Source: Promethearchaeia archaeon | GTDB lineage: Archaea > Asgardarchaeota > Lokiarchaeia > Sigyniarchaeales > SOKP01 | Assembly (NCBI GenBank): GCA_029856085.1 | Contig: JAHQWI010000064.1 | Location: 1 to 46,765 of the forward strand | Direction: 5' to 3' | DNA: 46,765 nt | Part shown: positions 26,825 through 37,201 of the stretch, piece by piece | How positions within the stretch are numbered: the first letter of the stretch is position 1 | How the letters are laid out: every line of letters begins with the position of its first letter | The notes under the pieces: model-generated | What the model saw: only the letters and a program-made list of their open reading frames with translations | Database searches by the model: none | What the model was told of the DNA's origin: nothing | Translations under genes and position numbers: made by a program

Positions 26825-28255
26825 TTAGTTAAATTCTGGTCTTTTATCTTGCCAGGGTGCTATTTCTTCAAAAGCTTTAGAAACTTGAAGAACTGTTTTT
26901 TCGTCATAACGCTTACCGACAATCTGCATTCCAATTGGCAATCCAGAATTAGTCCAACCTGATGGAATTGAAGCAGCTGGTAAGCCTGTCATATTAAAAG
27001 GGTATGTATATGTCATCCAAGTCATAATACTCAATGATTTTTTGCCTATTGTTGGAAAAGTTGTCCCTGTATCTAACCATCCAGGTTTAAAAGCTGGACA
27101 TGGAATGGTCGGAGTAATCAGAATATCATATTCCATAAAAAATCGGGAAAGCGTTTCATACAGTTGTTTTCTTTTTTCTCTTGCTTTTCCAAAATTCATG
27201 GCGCTATTATTTAACCCTAATTTTATTGTAGCAATTAAATCTGGGCTAAGATCCTCAAGTCTATTCTTAAAATCTTTTTGGAAATCGTAGGCATAACCTA
27301 TGCTAACTTGGGTTTTAAATGCTGATTCAGGATTTCTTATTTTAATTTTTGCTTCTTCCACATCCCATTCAAATTGTTCAAACATTTGAACTTTATCAAG
27401 AATATTATTTTTAACCTCATCATCCAAAATCTTACCAAATCCTAAAGTCGTTGAATAACCTATTTTTAATATTTTAGGTTTTTCCTTTAGGATTTCTAAA
27501 TAATCAATATCATCATCTGGGAATGAATTGTTATCACCAGGATGATGTCCTTTCATAATATTCAGCATTAAGGCTGCATCCTTTACGTATCGAACAATTG
27601 GCCCATAATGATCCATTGTTATAAAATTAATACCGATACGTGGATAACTTGGAATACGTCCATAGGTAGGTTTTAACCCATAGACACCACAACAGCTGCT
27701 AGGAACCCTTATTGACCCTCCACCGTCAGAACCTAAAGCTAAAGGCCCTAAGCCACCGGCAACAGATGAAGCAGCACCACCACTAGAACCTCCAGAGTTC
27801 ATCTCAAAATTCCATGGATTTTTTGTTTCTCCAAAGATTTTATTGTTAGTAAGTGCAATATGACCAAATTCGGGTGTATTAGTTTTACCAAGCATAACAC
27901 AACCAGAATTTAATAACCTTTGAACGGCAATATCATTTTGTTCAGGGATATAATTTTCATATAATTTCGATCCATGTGTGGTTAAGATCCCCTTAGTATC
28001 CATCAAATCTTTAATTGAGGTGGGGATTCCATTCAGAAGCTCTAACTTCTCACCTTTTTTAACTCTATCATCAGCTTTTTTTGCCATTTCTCTTGCAAGA
28101 TCAAATGTAGTTGTACAATATGCGTTTAATATTGGGTTTATCTTTTCGATTCTTTCGATTATTGTTTCGGTAATCTCAAGGGATGTTAATTCTTGTGTTT
28201 TAATTTTTTCTGCCATTTCATAAGCAGGCATAAAACAAATATCTTCTTTATTCAT
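26825..28255 (-). CDS. Amidase-signature hydrolase (GatA-like family)
   Basis: Amidase signature: Lys of SIKDLMDTKG near residue 80 and the GGSSGGAASSVAGGLGPLALGSDGGGSIR block near 157, giving the Ser-cisSer-Lys triad. Length 476 is typical. The family covers GatA, indole-acetamide and fatty-amide hydrolases. No gatB or gatC gene is next to it, so a catabolic or detoxifying amidase is more likely than tRNA amidation. It is divergent from the HAD gene at 28370 and its start is ATG. Confidence 0.88.
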   Translation of the reverse strand: MNKEDICFMPAYEMAEKIKTQELTSLEITETIIERIEKINPILNAYCTTTFDLAREMAKKADDRVKKGEKLELLNGIPTSIKDLMDTKGILTTHGSKLYENYIPEQNDIAVQRLLNSGCVMLGKTNTPEFGHIALTNNKIFGETKNPWNFEMNSGGSSGGAASSVAGGLGPLALGSDGGGSIRVPSSCCGVYGLKPTYGRIPSYPRIGINFITMDHYGPIVRYVKDAALMLNIMKGHHPGDNNSFPDDDIDYLEILKEKPKILKIGYSTTLGFGKILDDEVKNNILDKVQMFEQFEWDVEEAKIKIRNPESAFKTQVSIGYAYDFQKDFKNRLEDLSPDLIATIKLGLNNSAMNFGKAREKRKQLYETLSRFFMEYDILITPTIPCPAFKPGWLDTGTTFPTIGKKSLSIMTWMTYTYPFNMTGLPAASIPSGWTNSGLPIGMQIVGKRYDEKTVLQVSKAFEEIAPWQDKRPEFN

Positions 28256-28369
28256 TATTCTCTACACTTTAGTTGTATTAGATCTAATTCAGTTGAGAAA
28301 AAATATAAATCTTGCTTTGTTTGTGATATATCAATATAACCTAATTATAACTAAAAAGGCACTTTTGTC

Positions 28370-29119
28370 ATGCGAGGGGTTTTTTTCGATCTTTTTGGTA
28401 CGTTATTGATATACACTAATAGCCGGAAAGCCTGGGAAGATTGGTTGTTAGTTCTGTATGAAAACTTCAAGGAGTTTGGCTTGAAAGAACCAAAAAAATC
28501 TTTTGCTATGCAATGTAATGGTTTTATGAATAAACCTAAACCAAATTATAGTAATCTAAATTTAACGATTTTTGAACAAAGAATTTATGCTTTAACTATT
28601 GAATTAAGTTTAGACTTAAAATATGAAGAAATAAGGAGAATTGCAAATGAAGCTATAAATGCTTGGCAAAAATACGTACCTTTAGATCCAGATGCAATAC
28701 CTGTATTAAATACTCTAAAAAAAAGTAAGACTCTTGCATTAATATCTAATTTTGATCACCCTCCTCATATTTATTCATTATTATCTACCCTTAAACTTAA
28801 ACATTTTTTCGATTCAATTATAATTTCTAGTGAAGTCGGTGTTAAAAAACCAAACCCATCGATTTTCTCATTTGCTCTTGAGCAAACCAATTTAAAACCT
28901 AATGAAGTATGTTATATTGGAGATACAAAAGATGATATGACAGCCGCGATTAAAGCAAAAATACTTCCTATTCTAATCCAACGTAAAATAAATGATGAAG
29001 ATGAATTATTATATGATTATAACACAGAGAAATCAATATTAGATATAAATAAATTAGATGACGACAACAAAAATGTAAATGTAATTGAGAGTTTAAAAGA
29101 TTTGATTGAAATAGTCTAG
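28370..29119 (+). CDS. HAD-superfamily hydrolase
   Basis: The 249-residue protein begins VFFDLFGTLLIY (motif I with nucleophile Asp at residue 7), then LISNFDHPP near 126 (motif II), VGVKKPNPSIF near 160 (motif III Lys) and CYIGDTKDDMTAA near 182 (motif IV Asp pair). It is HAD subfamily I with a helical cap, substrate unknown. Its last 4 nt overlap the convergent aldehyde dehydrogenase gene. Confidence 0.85.
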   Translation: MRGVFFDLFGTLLIYTNSRKAWEDWLLVLYENFKEFGLKEPKKSFAMQCNGFMNKPKPNYSNLNLTIFEQRIYALTIELSLDLKYEEIRRIANEAINAWQKYVPLDPDAIPVLNTLKKSKTLALISNFDHPPHIYSLLSTLKLKHFFDSIIISSEVGVKKPNPSIFSFALEQTNLKPNEVCYIGDTKDDMTAAIKAKILPILIQRKINDEDELLYDYNTEKSILDINKLDDDNKNVNVIESLKDLIEIV

Positions 29120-30615
29120 GAATTAAATAGTTGTTTTGCCATATTTGCTGAACCATTATATATTATCTTGGTTTGAACCATTTCTTGGGGGTAATACTTT
29201 ATCCCAGGAGGATAAGAACTATCTTTCCAGCCACCTAATGCTGTGCTAATATTAGCTTGCATAGGTTCTGAATTTATATATAGACTTCCTGCTTGTAATT
29301 CGGTAGAAAACTTTTCTACATGTTCAGGTGGAGTATATACTACAGCTCTCATACCATAATTGGAATGATTCGCAAGAAAAATAGCATCTTCAAGACTGTT
29401 TGCTTTCGTAATACTTCTAACTGGTCCAAAAGCTTCTTCACGCCATAAGAATGGAGCTTTATTAAAATCAAGGATATTTTCTCTTGGAATTTCTACCAAT
29501 GTTGGTTTGTAAAATAGTCCATAACTTTTTCCTGTGTCAATCTTTTCAGCACCACATAGAATTCTTACACCTTTATGTTCTTGCGCTTCTTTAACCATTA
29601 CTTCCATCATCATTAAAATTCGTCTAGAACCAAGAGGTCCTAAGTCAGTTTCAGGATCTCGAGGATCACCCATTTTCAATTTTTCGATCTCTCTTTGTAG
29701 TAATTCAATATACTCATCATAGATATCTTCATGTACTATTATTCTTTTCATTGAAAAGCATTGTTGTCCTGAATTTGTATAGGAAGCGATTATATTCCAC
29801 TTAGCTACTAACTCTAAATTGACACCAGGCATAACTATTCCAGCATCATTGCCTGCACATTCAAATACAAAATTTTTAAAAGGTTGAGTTATCATATTAA
29901 CGCCTAGGTATTTACGAATATTCTTTTTTAAAAAATCTGCATAATCAATTAAGATTTGCTTAGCAGTATGCGAAGCTGCTACACAGACAATGTTTTTAAC
30001 TAAATTTGATTCAATAAATACTTTTGTAGCAAAATCACCTGGACTAATAACTAAATCATAAGCATCATTAAAAGGGAAATCGCTTTCTTTAATTCTATCT
30101 ATGCAATATTTCATCGTTAATGGACATGCTGTAGAAGGTTTAATTATAGCAGGGTTTCCAGTTAAGAAACTCGCCCCCCAAAAATACATAGGTAAACTCA
30201 TTGGAGTGTTCCGGGGTGTTATTCCAATAGTCAATCCCATTGGTTGCTTTTTTATTATAGATACTCTATTTGTCTCAAGATCTGGAATAGTTTCATCATT
30301 GAGAGGAAAGATTCCACTTTCAAGCAACCAATCAATATTGTTGTATGCTTTTGTTATCATCTGGAATTCCCATTCAGAATATTTAAGGGGAAGACCTCCT
30401 TCTCCGACTATTATGTTTTTAATTTTTTCCTTGTCTTTAAGTAAAACTTTTGCGATATCTTTTATGGTATCAAGTCTTTCATCGAGAGTTGTATTTAATA
30501 GTTGATGTTCCCATTTTGCTGTTCTCCTTATCTTTTCTTTTATTGTTTCCTCTGTGTCGGCTTCAAGAGAATCTATCAATTCTCCAGTATATTTGTCTAA
30601 AATATCTAATTTCAT
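29116..30615 (-). CDS. Aldehyde dehydrogenase-superfamily enzyme
   Basis: The 499-residue protein has the ALDH fold motifs: IKPSTACPLT near residue 157 for NAD(P) binding, FECAGNDAG near 250 carrying the general-base Glu, and SGQQCFSMKRIIV near 288 carrying the catalytic Cys. The FECAGND text departs from the usual LELGG(K/N). The product may be an NAD(P)-dependent oxidation of an aldehyde; the substrate is not evident. It lies 25 nt downstream of the SDR epimerase gene on the same strand, so the two may be cotranscribed. Confidence 0.88.
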   Translation of the reverse strand: MKLDILDKYTGELIDSLEADTEETIKEKIRRTAKWEHQLLNTTLDERLDTIKDIAKVLLKDKEKIKNIIVGEGGLPLKYSEWEFQMITKAYNNIDWLLESGIFPLNDETIPDLETNRVSIIKKQPMGLTIGITPRNTPMSLPMYFWGASFLTGNPAIIKPSTACPLTMKYCIDRIKESDFPFNDAYDLVISPGDFATKVFIESNLVKNIVCVAASHTAKQILIDYADFLKKNIRKYLGVNMITQPFKNFVFECAGNDAGIVMPGVNLELVAKWNIIASYTNSGQQCFSMKRIIVHEDIYDEYIELLQREIEKLKMGDPRDPETDLGPLGSRRILMMMEVMVKEAQEHKGVRILCGAEKIDTGKSYGLFYKPTLVEIPRENILDFNKAPFLWREEAFGPVRSITKANSLEDAIFLANHSNYGMRAVVYTPPEHVEKFSTELQAGSLYINSEPMQANISTALGGWKDSSYPPGIKYYPQEMVQTKIIYNGSANMAKQLFNS

Positions 30616-30640
30616 ATTTATTTCAGCATTTTATATTGTT

Positions 30641-31642
30641 TTATTTTGATTTATTTTGAGATTCAGAATATTCTCTATACCAAGAAATAGTTTCTTGTAA
30701 GCCAACGTCTAATGGAGAAATTTTATAGTTTAACTTGTTTATGGCTTTATCAGAGGAAATAGACCAATTATGGTTAATCATTTTGACAGTAGGTCTGTTG
30801 ATATAGGGCATCTTTTTAGTTATTTTCGTTTTTACTTCACAAAGCCAGCCATAAAATTTAGCTAGGCTCATTGGAAAATGGCGAGGTTTTTTCTTATTTC
30901 CGGCGATCTCAGAAATTCTGTTAATCCAATCCCCAAATTTTATATTTACACCACCAAGAATGAATTCTTCGCCATTTAAGTCATCCCTTTCAATTACACT
31001 TACAAATCCATCAACAACGTCATTGATATAAACAAAGCTCCCTATAGCTTCACCTTTTCCAGGACAACCTAGAAATTTCTTTCTAGTAATATCTAGAATA
31101 GTTTGACCAAAAATATTAAAATCTCCTGGACCATAAATTATACCGGGATAAAAAATTATTGCATTTAATCCTTTATTAATATAGTTCTTAACTATTTTCT
31201 TAACTTGAAACTTGGTTTTTGCATAATCCAACAGTAAACCTTCTTCACTTTCAAACGTTTCATCAACTGGTTCGCTTGGAGTCGCACCGAGTGCGATAAA
31301 AGAGCTGATGTAGATAAGTCTAATTTCTTTCTCAAGTGCAATTTTAGCAATATTCGTTGTGCCCTTAATATTAGTATCCTCGAAGACTGATTTGTTTCTT
31401 GCCCACATCCGAGTATATGCAGCTAAATGATAGATTAAATCAACACCATTTATTGCCCTATATAAACTTTCTATATCTCTAACATCTCCTATAATATACT
31501 CAATATCATTTAAACCTTCAAAGGGAGTAATATCACTACTCTCTCTAACCAGTAATTTCAGCTTATGACCTAATTCATGAAGTTTTCTTACTAAAGGGAT
31601 ACCTATAAACCCTGTACCACCTGTTATTAAAATAGAAAACAT
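30641..31642 (-). CDS. NAD-dependent epimerase/dehydratase-like SDR
   Basis: The extended short-chain dehydrogenase fold is shown by LITGGTGFIGIPL at residue 5 (NAD(P) binding), HLAAYTRMW near 71, YISSFIALG near 113 and the catalytic YAKTK near 140. The closest group by eye is the dihydroflavonol-reductase/hopanoid-associated epimerase set. It is probably a sugar or steroid-like oxidoreductase; function not fixed. The ALDH gene follows on the same strand. Confidence 0.83.
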   Translation of the reverse strand: MFSILITGGTGFIGIPLVRKLHELGHKLKLLVRESSDITPFEGLNDIEYIIGDVRDIESLYRAINGVDLIYHLAAYTRMWARNKSVFEDTNIKGTTNIAKIALEKEIRLIYISSFIALGATPSEPVDETFESEEGLLLDYAKTKFQVKKIVKNYINKGLNAIIFYPGIIYGPGDFNIFGQTILDITRKKFLGCPGKGEAIGSFVYINDVVDGFVSVIERDDLNGEEFILGGVNIKFGDWINRISEIAGNKKKPRHFPMSLAKFYGWLCEVKTKITKKMPYINRPTVKMINHNWSISSDKAINKLNYKISPLDVGLQETISWYREYSESQNKSK

Positions 31643-31835
31643 AATAAAAATACAAAATTATCTAATGAAAATTATATATTTAAGAGTTACATTTAATGTT
31701 AAATCTTGCGGAATTCATAAAATATATTTTTTTAATGAGAACTCAACCTTTATTGCTAATCGAAAAACTTATTTTCTTCTTTTCTTTATTTAATTTAAAA
31801 GTATAATATCGAAATTATAAAGAGGATAAAGCTTT

Positions 31836-33674
31836 TTGAAAAGTCAGAGACTAAAAAGTCAAAGTGCTATTTTGAAAAACAACTCAGAATTTCATTTAGA
31901 GGAAGATGACTTTTTAGAAACTCGACACAAAGGAGTAAGATCTTGGATTCTAAGTCATATGTTTTATAGATCTAATAAATATCTAATGTTTATATTCTTC
32001 GCATTAATTGTATTTACTTCTTTCTTTGGGTCCTATATTTATATCATAATAGGAAAGGCAATTGATGTTTTCTCTGCAGGACAATCTGATCAAGTAGTTA
32101 GTTATACGTTCATTGTATTATTTATTGGATTGGGAACCCCAATCTTGGGATTATTGGGGAGGGCGTGCCGGGAAATTGTTGCGCAGAGAATAGAGAGAGA
32201 TGTGCGCAGAGAATTCTATTTAAGTTTGCTTGGTAAAAGCCAATCGTTTCATGACAGAGCTCCCGTTGGGGATACAATGGCAAGAGCGACGAACGATGTA
32301 AGATTTTTAAACTTTTTAATTTCTCCTGCGTTAGCAATGATTTTAAATGCTATTATCAATCTGATTGTTCCTATTTATTTAATTGGTTCTACTTACCGAC
32401 TTGAATTAATGTTAATTCCAATAATATTTAGTATCATTTTTATTCTATATCTTCGTAGATTTCTCCGTCGGCTTACCCCGCCGACTGTGTCTCGACGTAT
32501 TGCGTTCGGTTTTATGAACACCGTTTTAAATGAATCCTTGAGCGGAATTGAAGTTGTAAAATCTATGGCTCAAGAAGAGCATAGTGTTGAGAAATATAAG
32601 GATAGTGCTATGAGTTATCGAGATGCGGGTATTGAACAAGGCGATATACAAGCAAAATATCTTCCCCTATTACTTCTTTCAATAACAGTTACTTTGGGTT
32701 TAACAATCGCTGTGTTTTATAATAGAGCTGGCATTTTATCTGTTGGCGCTGTACTAGGTTTAGTAGGGTTATTATTACAATTACGATTTCCTGTTAATGC
32801 TTCAATCAGGTCTTTTTTAATGTTACAAGAAGCGGTTGTAGGTGCAGGAAGGCTGTTAGAAATTATGAATAAGAAATCAGAAATTTTCGATTCCCATGAT
32901 GCGGTGTCTAAAGAAATAGAGGGTAAAGTAAAATTTGAGAATGTTACCTTTGCTTATCCTGGTACCCAAAACAAAGTCCTAAAAAAAATAAATTTTGAAG
33001 TGTCAGCGGGACAGACTGTAGCAATAGTAGGAACAACAGGATCTGGAAAGACAACACTTACGAAATTGATATCACGGTTATATGATATTGATGATGGTCG
33101 AATTTTAATTGATGGGATTGACGTCAGAAATTTTTCTCTGCAATCTCTTCGTGACCAAATTGCCTATATTGAACAGGATATTTTTATCTTTTCAGATTCA
33201 ATTTTCGATAACATTTCTTTTGGACGGGATTCCTCTGAGGAACAAGTAATTTCTGTAGCTCAAGAAGCTCAGGCCCATGAATTTATAGAAAATTTACCAG
33301 ACCAGTATAATACAGAGGTTGGGGAAAGAGGAGTTCAATTAAGCGGAGGAGAACGTCAACGAATTGCAATTGCCCGTGCTTTCCTTACAGATCCAAAAAT
33401 ATTAATATTGGATGATTCTAGCTCCTCAATAGATTCAGAAACCGAAGAAAGAATTCAAAAGGCGATTTTCAAAATTTTACGTGGAAGAACTACCTTTATC
33501 ATAACTCATAGGCTTTCTCAGATTAGATGGGCAGATTTAATAATCGTGTTAAATCAAGGTGAGATTGTCAATCAAGGAACGCATGAGGACTTACTAAAAA
33601 ACTCAAAAGAGTATCAAAAAATCTTTATTAAGCGTTTTGATAAAACATTAGATGATCTTCTAGGAGGGGATTAA
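31836..33674 (+). CDS. ABC exporter half-transporter with degenerate catalytic carboxylate
   Basis: Six membrane segments in residues about 40-330 are followed by an ATPase domain: Walker A GTTGSGKTT near 399, signature LSGGERQR near 502, and Walker B ILILDDSSSSID near 521. The usual catalytic Glu after Walker B is Asp here, as in the degenerate-site half of heterodimeric exporters such as TM287 or BmrC. The start is TTG with GAGG about 12 nt upstream. The partner gene begins 5 nt after the stop. Confidence 0.9.
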   Translation: MKSQRLKSQSAILKNNSEFHLEEDDFLETRHKGVRSWILSHMFYRSNKYLMFIFFALIVFTSFFGSYIYIIIGKAIDVFSAGQSDQVVSYTFIVLFIGLGTPILGLLGRACREIVAQRIERDVRREFYLSLLGKSQSFHDRAPVGDTMARATNDVRFLNFLISPALAMILNAIINLIVPIYLIGSTYRLELMLIPIIFSIIFILYLRRFLRRLTPPTVSRRIAFGFMNTVLNESLSGIEVVKSMAQEEHSVEKYKDSAMSYRDAGIEQGDIQAKYLPLLLLSITVTLGLTIAVFYNRAGILSVGAVLGLVGLLLQLRFPVNASIRSFLMLQEAVVGAGRLLEIMNKKSEIFDSHDAVSKEIEGKVKFENVTFAYPGTQNKVLKKINFEVSAGQTVAIVGTTGSGKTTLTKLISRLYDIDDGRILIDGIDVRNFSLQSLRDQIAYIEQDIFIFSDSIFDNISFGRDSSEEQVISVAQEAQAHEFIENLPDQYNTEVGERGVQLSGGERQRIAIARAFLTDPKILILDDSSSSIDSETEERIQKAIFKILRGRTTFIITHRLSQIRWADLIIVLNQGEIVNQGTHEDLLKNSKEYQKIFIKRFDKTLDDLLGGD

Positions 33675-33679
33675 TTAGA

Positions 33680-35509
33680 ATGTCTAGAAAAATGGGTTAT
33701 TTCGGACTAGATGAGGAAGGTTATGATAGAATCTATTCGGATAGAGAATTATTTTCTAGAGTTATAAAATTGTTTAAACCGTATAGGCGTTCTATGACAA
33801 TTGTAATTATATTTATTTGTCTTTCATCAGTTACTTATGGATTAACTCCTTTTTTAATGAGTTTAGTTATTAAACAATTAGAATTGGAATCAAATCCCTT
33901 AATTTTAATCTTTTTTATTATTAATATCTTAATCTTGAATTCATTAGGATACGTTTTTAATTATGTAAACAGGCGCACAGGGAATCGTATGGTATACGGT
34001 GTATGCTATAATTTACGTAGACAAACTAATTTAAGAGTTCTTGAGCAAGATTTATCTTTCTTCGATAAATATCCAACTGGCAGAATTGTGAGTAGAATCA
34101 ATTCAGATGGACAAAAGTTTGGTGGATCAGTTACTATGTTTACAGAATTAATTTCTTCATTTCTAATGTTAATTATCGTACTTATTCCTATGATCTTTAT
34201 AAGTCTCTTGTTAACTGGGGTATTCATGTTAATCGTACCGATTGTATTTGCTTTTACACTCTCTTTTCGTAAAGTTTCAAGAAGAAAATCAGTGTTAGGT
34301 CAACGTTCCTTAGCACAAGTAAATGCCTTTGTACAGGAATCAATGGCAGGAATTCAAATAATTAAAAGTTTTCGCCAAGAAGAGAGTCAATTTGAGAATT
34401 TTCAAGCAATTAATGACCAATCTTTTCGAGTAAACATGAGTAGAGCTTTATATTTATCCATCCTCTTTCCGAGCTTAGATATTCTCATCGCTGTTCTCTA
34501 TGCTTTACTTATATTCTTTGGAGGTAATTTTGTCACCCAAGGAGTGCTAAGTGGTTCAGATATTTATCTGTTTCTTCAAAGTTCGTTAATATTATTCGCA
34601 CCTTTACTTCAAATTGCTGGTTTTTGGCCCCAATTTCAAGAAGGGCTATCAGCTGCAGAAAGAATATTTGCTCTTCAAGACTCTCAATCCTATATAAAGC
34701 AGGGAGATTATATTTTAGATTCAATAAAAGGAAAAATAGAATTTGAAAATTTAGGATTTGAATATGTTCCTGAGAAACCTGTTTTCAAGGATTTTAATTT
34801 GGAAATCCAACCAGGTGAAACTGTCGCGATTGTAGGCCACACTGGAGCAGGTAAGTCAAGTTTAACTAAAATCTTACTTCGCTTATATGAATTTCAATCA
34901 GGGGATGTGCGAATAGATGGTCATAGTATACGAGATATTTCACTTACGGAATTTAGGAGATCTATAGGATTCATTCCTCAGGTACCATTCCTCTGGGCGG
35001 ACACAATTGAAAACAATGTGACCTATGGTGCTCCTGACGCTAAGCGAGAAGAAGTAATATGGGCTTTAGAACAAGCAGGAGGCACTGAATGGGTTGAAAG
35101 TCTTGACAATGGTTTAGAGACCTTTATTTTAGAAAGAGGAAAAGTACTATCAATGGGACAAAGGCAATTGATTGTATTTGCCAGAGTTTTATTGCAAAAC
35201 CCATCAATTTTAATATTGGATGAAGCTACTGCATCTGTTGACCCATTTACGGAACTTCAGATTCAAGAATCTATGGAAAGAGTAATGCAAGGAAGGACAA
35301 CTATTATTATTGCCCATAGGCTCACTACGGTAAGAAATGTCGATAGAATAATCGTTCTCGACCATGGAAAGATTGTTGAGGAAGGTAATCATGAGAATTT
35401 AATGCAAAAAAATGGATATTATGCGAGGCTCTATAACACATACTTTCGCCACCAATCTTATGAATTCATATCTTCTATTAAAAGTAAGATTTCTGAAACC
35501 AATCCTTGA
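33680..35509 (+). CDS. ABC exporter half-transporter, partner of the upstream gene
   Basis: It has six membrane segments and then an ATPase domain: Walker A GHTGAGKSS near residue 385, a variant signature LSMGQRQL near 490 and Walker B ILILDEATASVD near 510 with the normal catalytic Glu. A GGAGGGG sequence at the end of the upstream gene supplies the ribosome binding site. The canonical site would pair this Walker B with LSGGE of the partner. The degenerate site pairs the partner Asp with LSMGQ. That is the heterodimer arrangement. Substrates of such exporters include lipids, drugs and peptides. Confidence 0.91.
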   Translation: MSRKMGYFGLDEEGYDRIYSDRELFSRVIKLFKPYRRSMTIVIIFICLSSVTYGLTPFLMSLVIKQLELESNPLILIFFIINILILNSLGYVFNYVNRRTGNRMVYGVCYNLRRQTNLRVLEQDLSFFDKYPTGRIVSRINSDGQKFGGSVTMFTELISSFLMLIIVLIPMIFISLLLTGVFMLIVPIVFAFTLSFRKVSRRKSVLGQRSLAQVNAFVQESMAGIQIIKSFRQEESQFENFQAINDQSFRVNMSRALYLSILFPSLDILIAVLYALLIFFGGNFVTQGVLSGSDIYLFLQSSLILFAPLLQIAGFWPQFQEGLSAAERIFALQDSQSYIKQGDYILDSIKGKIEFENLGFEYVPEKPVFKDFNLEIQPGETVAIVGHTGAGKSSLTKILLRLYEFQSGDVRIDGHSIRDISLTEFRRSIGFIPQVPFLWADTIENNVTYGAPDAKREEVIWALEQAGGTEWVESLDNGLETFILERGKVLSMGQRQLIVFARVLLQNPSILILDEATASVDPFTELQIQESMERVMQGRTTIIIAHRLTTVRNVDRIIVLDHGKIVEEGNHENLMQKNGYYARLYNTYFRHQSYEFISSIKSKISETNP

Positions 35510-35662
35510 GATGTCTGTAATATTGGCGCCCTAATTCATTATTTGGCTAATTTTCTTTAAAAACAAAAATGCTAAGTAAAGAATTTTTTCATAAGATTTA
35601 ATTATGCTTAAATAATTCATGATTATGAAAAAATTAAGTTTTAAGATAATTGAAACTTCAAA

Positions 35663-36211
35663 ATGTACGAAAACAATTTTAGGAAGTTTTATTCTCAATT
35701 AGATTTACCATTCCAAGAAACTAAACAAGTCTTTCTAAAAAGGATATTTAAAACACTTGAGAGAGAATTTGATCTACGGAAAAATTCTAAACAAATTTTC
35801 ATAGATTTAGGTTCTGGAAATGGCCAAGTTATTATTTATTCTGCAATAAAATATGGAATAAGATCAATCGGGATTGAAATTGATCCAATCCTTATAAAAG
35901 AAGCTAAAAAATCCATTAGATTATTAAAACAAAGTAAAATTTTAGAAAAGAAAGTTCTACGTAGAATAACACTGATATGTGGGGATTTTTACACACATAG
36001 TTTAAAGAATTATGATTTTATCTATATTTATTCATTACCTACAATGCATAAATATCTGAAACATGTGTTCCAAACAGCAAAAAATGGTGCTATTATAATT
36101 TCTCATATGTATCCATTAAAAGGTCTTACTAAATATTTAGAATTTAAGTTCAAGTTGGATCATAGTAAGGAAATTCAAGAAATATCAACATTTTTTTATA
36201 GAAAAATTTGA
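35663..36211 (+). CDS. Class I SAM-dependent methyltransferase, FAM173-like
   Basis: The 182-residue protein has the SAM-binding FIDLGSGNGQ near residue 46, the acidic loop IGIEIDPI near 70 and GDFYTHSLKNYDFIYIYSLPTMHKYL near 111. The last block resembles the FAM173/ATPSCKMT lysine methyltransferases (FGVPQMM). Substrate is inferred at best. It stands alone with about 150 bp upstream of AT-rich sequence. Confidence 0.72.
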   Translation: MYENNFRKFYSQLDLPFQETKQVFLKRIFKTLEREFDLRKNSKQIFIDLGSGNGQVIIYSAIKYGIRSIGIEIDPILIKEAKKSIRLLKQSKILEKKVLRRITLICGDFYTHSLKNYDFIYIYSLPTMHKYLKHVFQTAKNGAIIISHMYPLKGLTKYLEFKFKLDHSKEIQEISTFFYRKI

Positions 36212-36281
36212 TTTGATTAGAGATCCTTAAATATTAATAATTAAAAAACCATTAGACTTACAGCTTACAAACTTTATTATA

Positions 36282-36377
36282 TTTTATTACTCCAAAAAAT
36301 ATAATTATAAATAACAACAAAATAAATAAATATATAATTTCAAAAATAGAATGATATATTTATAGAAAATGGTGTAA
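36282..36377 (+). repeat. Promoter-region repeat, copy 1
   Basis: A 96-bp segment beginning TTTTATTACTCCAAAAAATA and ending ATGGTGTAA. It is almost identical in its first half to the segment in front of the next gene and the two copies have the same total length. It includes AT-rich TATA-like sequence and the GGTG ribosome-binding element 10 nt before the ATG of the 7-TM gene. Confidence 0.85.
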
Positions 36378-36384
36378 TAAATAA

Positions 36385-37089
36385 ATGACTATCGCGTTTG
36401 AAGGTTGGTTGGATGGATTAACTGCATCAGGTATTATATTATCATCTGCGTTTTTTGGTTTGTTATCTCTTTATAAATCAATTAAAATGAAAGCTAAACT
36501 CCTCTCAATTGCAGGTATAATGATATTTTTTGTTGGCTTCTTATGGCTTGGACCCACCATTGATTTTTTGTTTAAATTGATTGCAGATAATAATATTGAG
36601 CCTGTACAGGTGTATGTGCTTTTAAGTTATACGTCTGTAGCACCTGCACTCTTCTTTGCAATTTATTTAGGAAGCGAACTCCTAGTACCTAAATTGAAGT
36701 GGCTGTTTTTAGGAGTCTTCATAGTATTAGGTGTAATCTTTGAAATGTTTCTTTGGTTTAGCCCAATTCAATCATTTGAGTACCCCATTGAAGTTAAAGT
36801 AGCGGATGGTTTGATTGATGCAAGTTTTAACAGAACTCACCCTACATTTCTAATGGTTGCTGTATTCTTAGTTTCTGCTTTAATATTCTTAGGAATAGGA
36901 TTTGCAATAAAAGCGAAACAAGCTACAGGTTTGTTAAGGAAAAAATTCACATATCTATCGATTGCTAACATCATTTTTGTGTTATGTGGAGCTTTGGATT
37001 CAATCCTTACTTTACCTTTAGCTATTGGTTTTGTTCGAGTCGTTATGATGACTTTTGCCCTATGGATGTACCTAGGGTTGAAGACGTAA
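36385..37089 (+). CDS. Seven-helix membrane protein, copy 1 of a tandem pair
   Basis: A 234-residue protein with seven hydrophobic segments, for example ASGIILSSAFFGLLSLY, LSIAGIMIFFVGFLWLG and VFIVLGVIFEMFLWF. Between helices five and six it has the conserved polar loop SFNRTHPTFLMVA. It is similar over the full length to the next gene (both contain VIFEMFLWF, RTHPTF and LGIGF.IKAKQATG). Topology resembles sensor-type 7-TM domains but no signalling domain is attached. Function unknown. The ATG has GGTG 10 nt upstream. Confidence 0.75.
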   Translation: MTIAFEGWLDGLTASGIILSSAFFGLLSLYKSIKMKAKLLSIAGIMIFFVGFLWLGPTIDFLFKLIADNNIEPVQVYVLLSYTSVAPALFFAIYLGSELLVPKLKWLFLGVFIVLGVIFEMFLWFSPIQSFEYPIEVKVADGLIDASFNRTHPTFLMVAVFLVSALIFLGIGFAIKAKQATGLLRKKFTYLSIANIIFVLCGALDSILTLPLAIGFVRVVMMTFALWMYLGLKT

Positions 37090-37098
37090 GTTTCTACT

Positions 37099-37194
37099 TT
37101 TATTACTCCAAAAAATATAATTATAAATAAAAGCAAAATAAATAAATATATAATTTTAAAAATTGGATAATTCTTTTATAAAAAATGGTGTAAA
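37099..37194 (+). repeat. Promoter-region repeat, copy 2
   Basis: Second copy of the 96-bp element, starting with the same TTTTATTACTCCAAAAAATA and ending ATGGTGTAA. GGTG here lies 10 nt before ATG 37202, exactly as in copy 1. This fixes the start codon of the second gene. Confidence 0.85.
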
Positions 37195-37201
37195 TTTAGA
37201 A

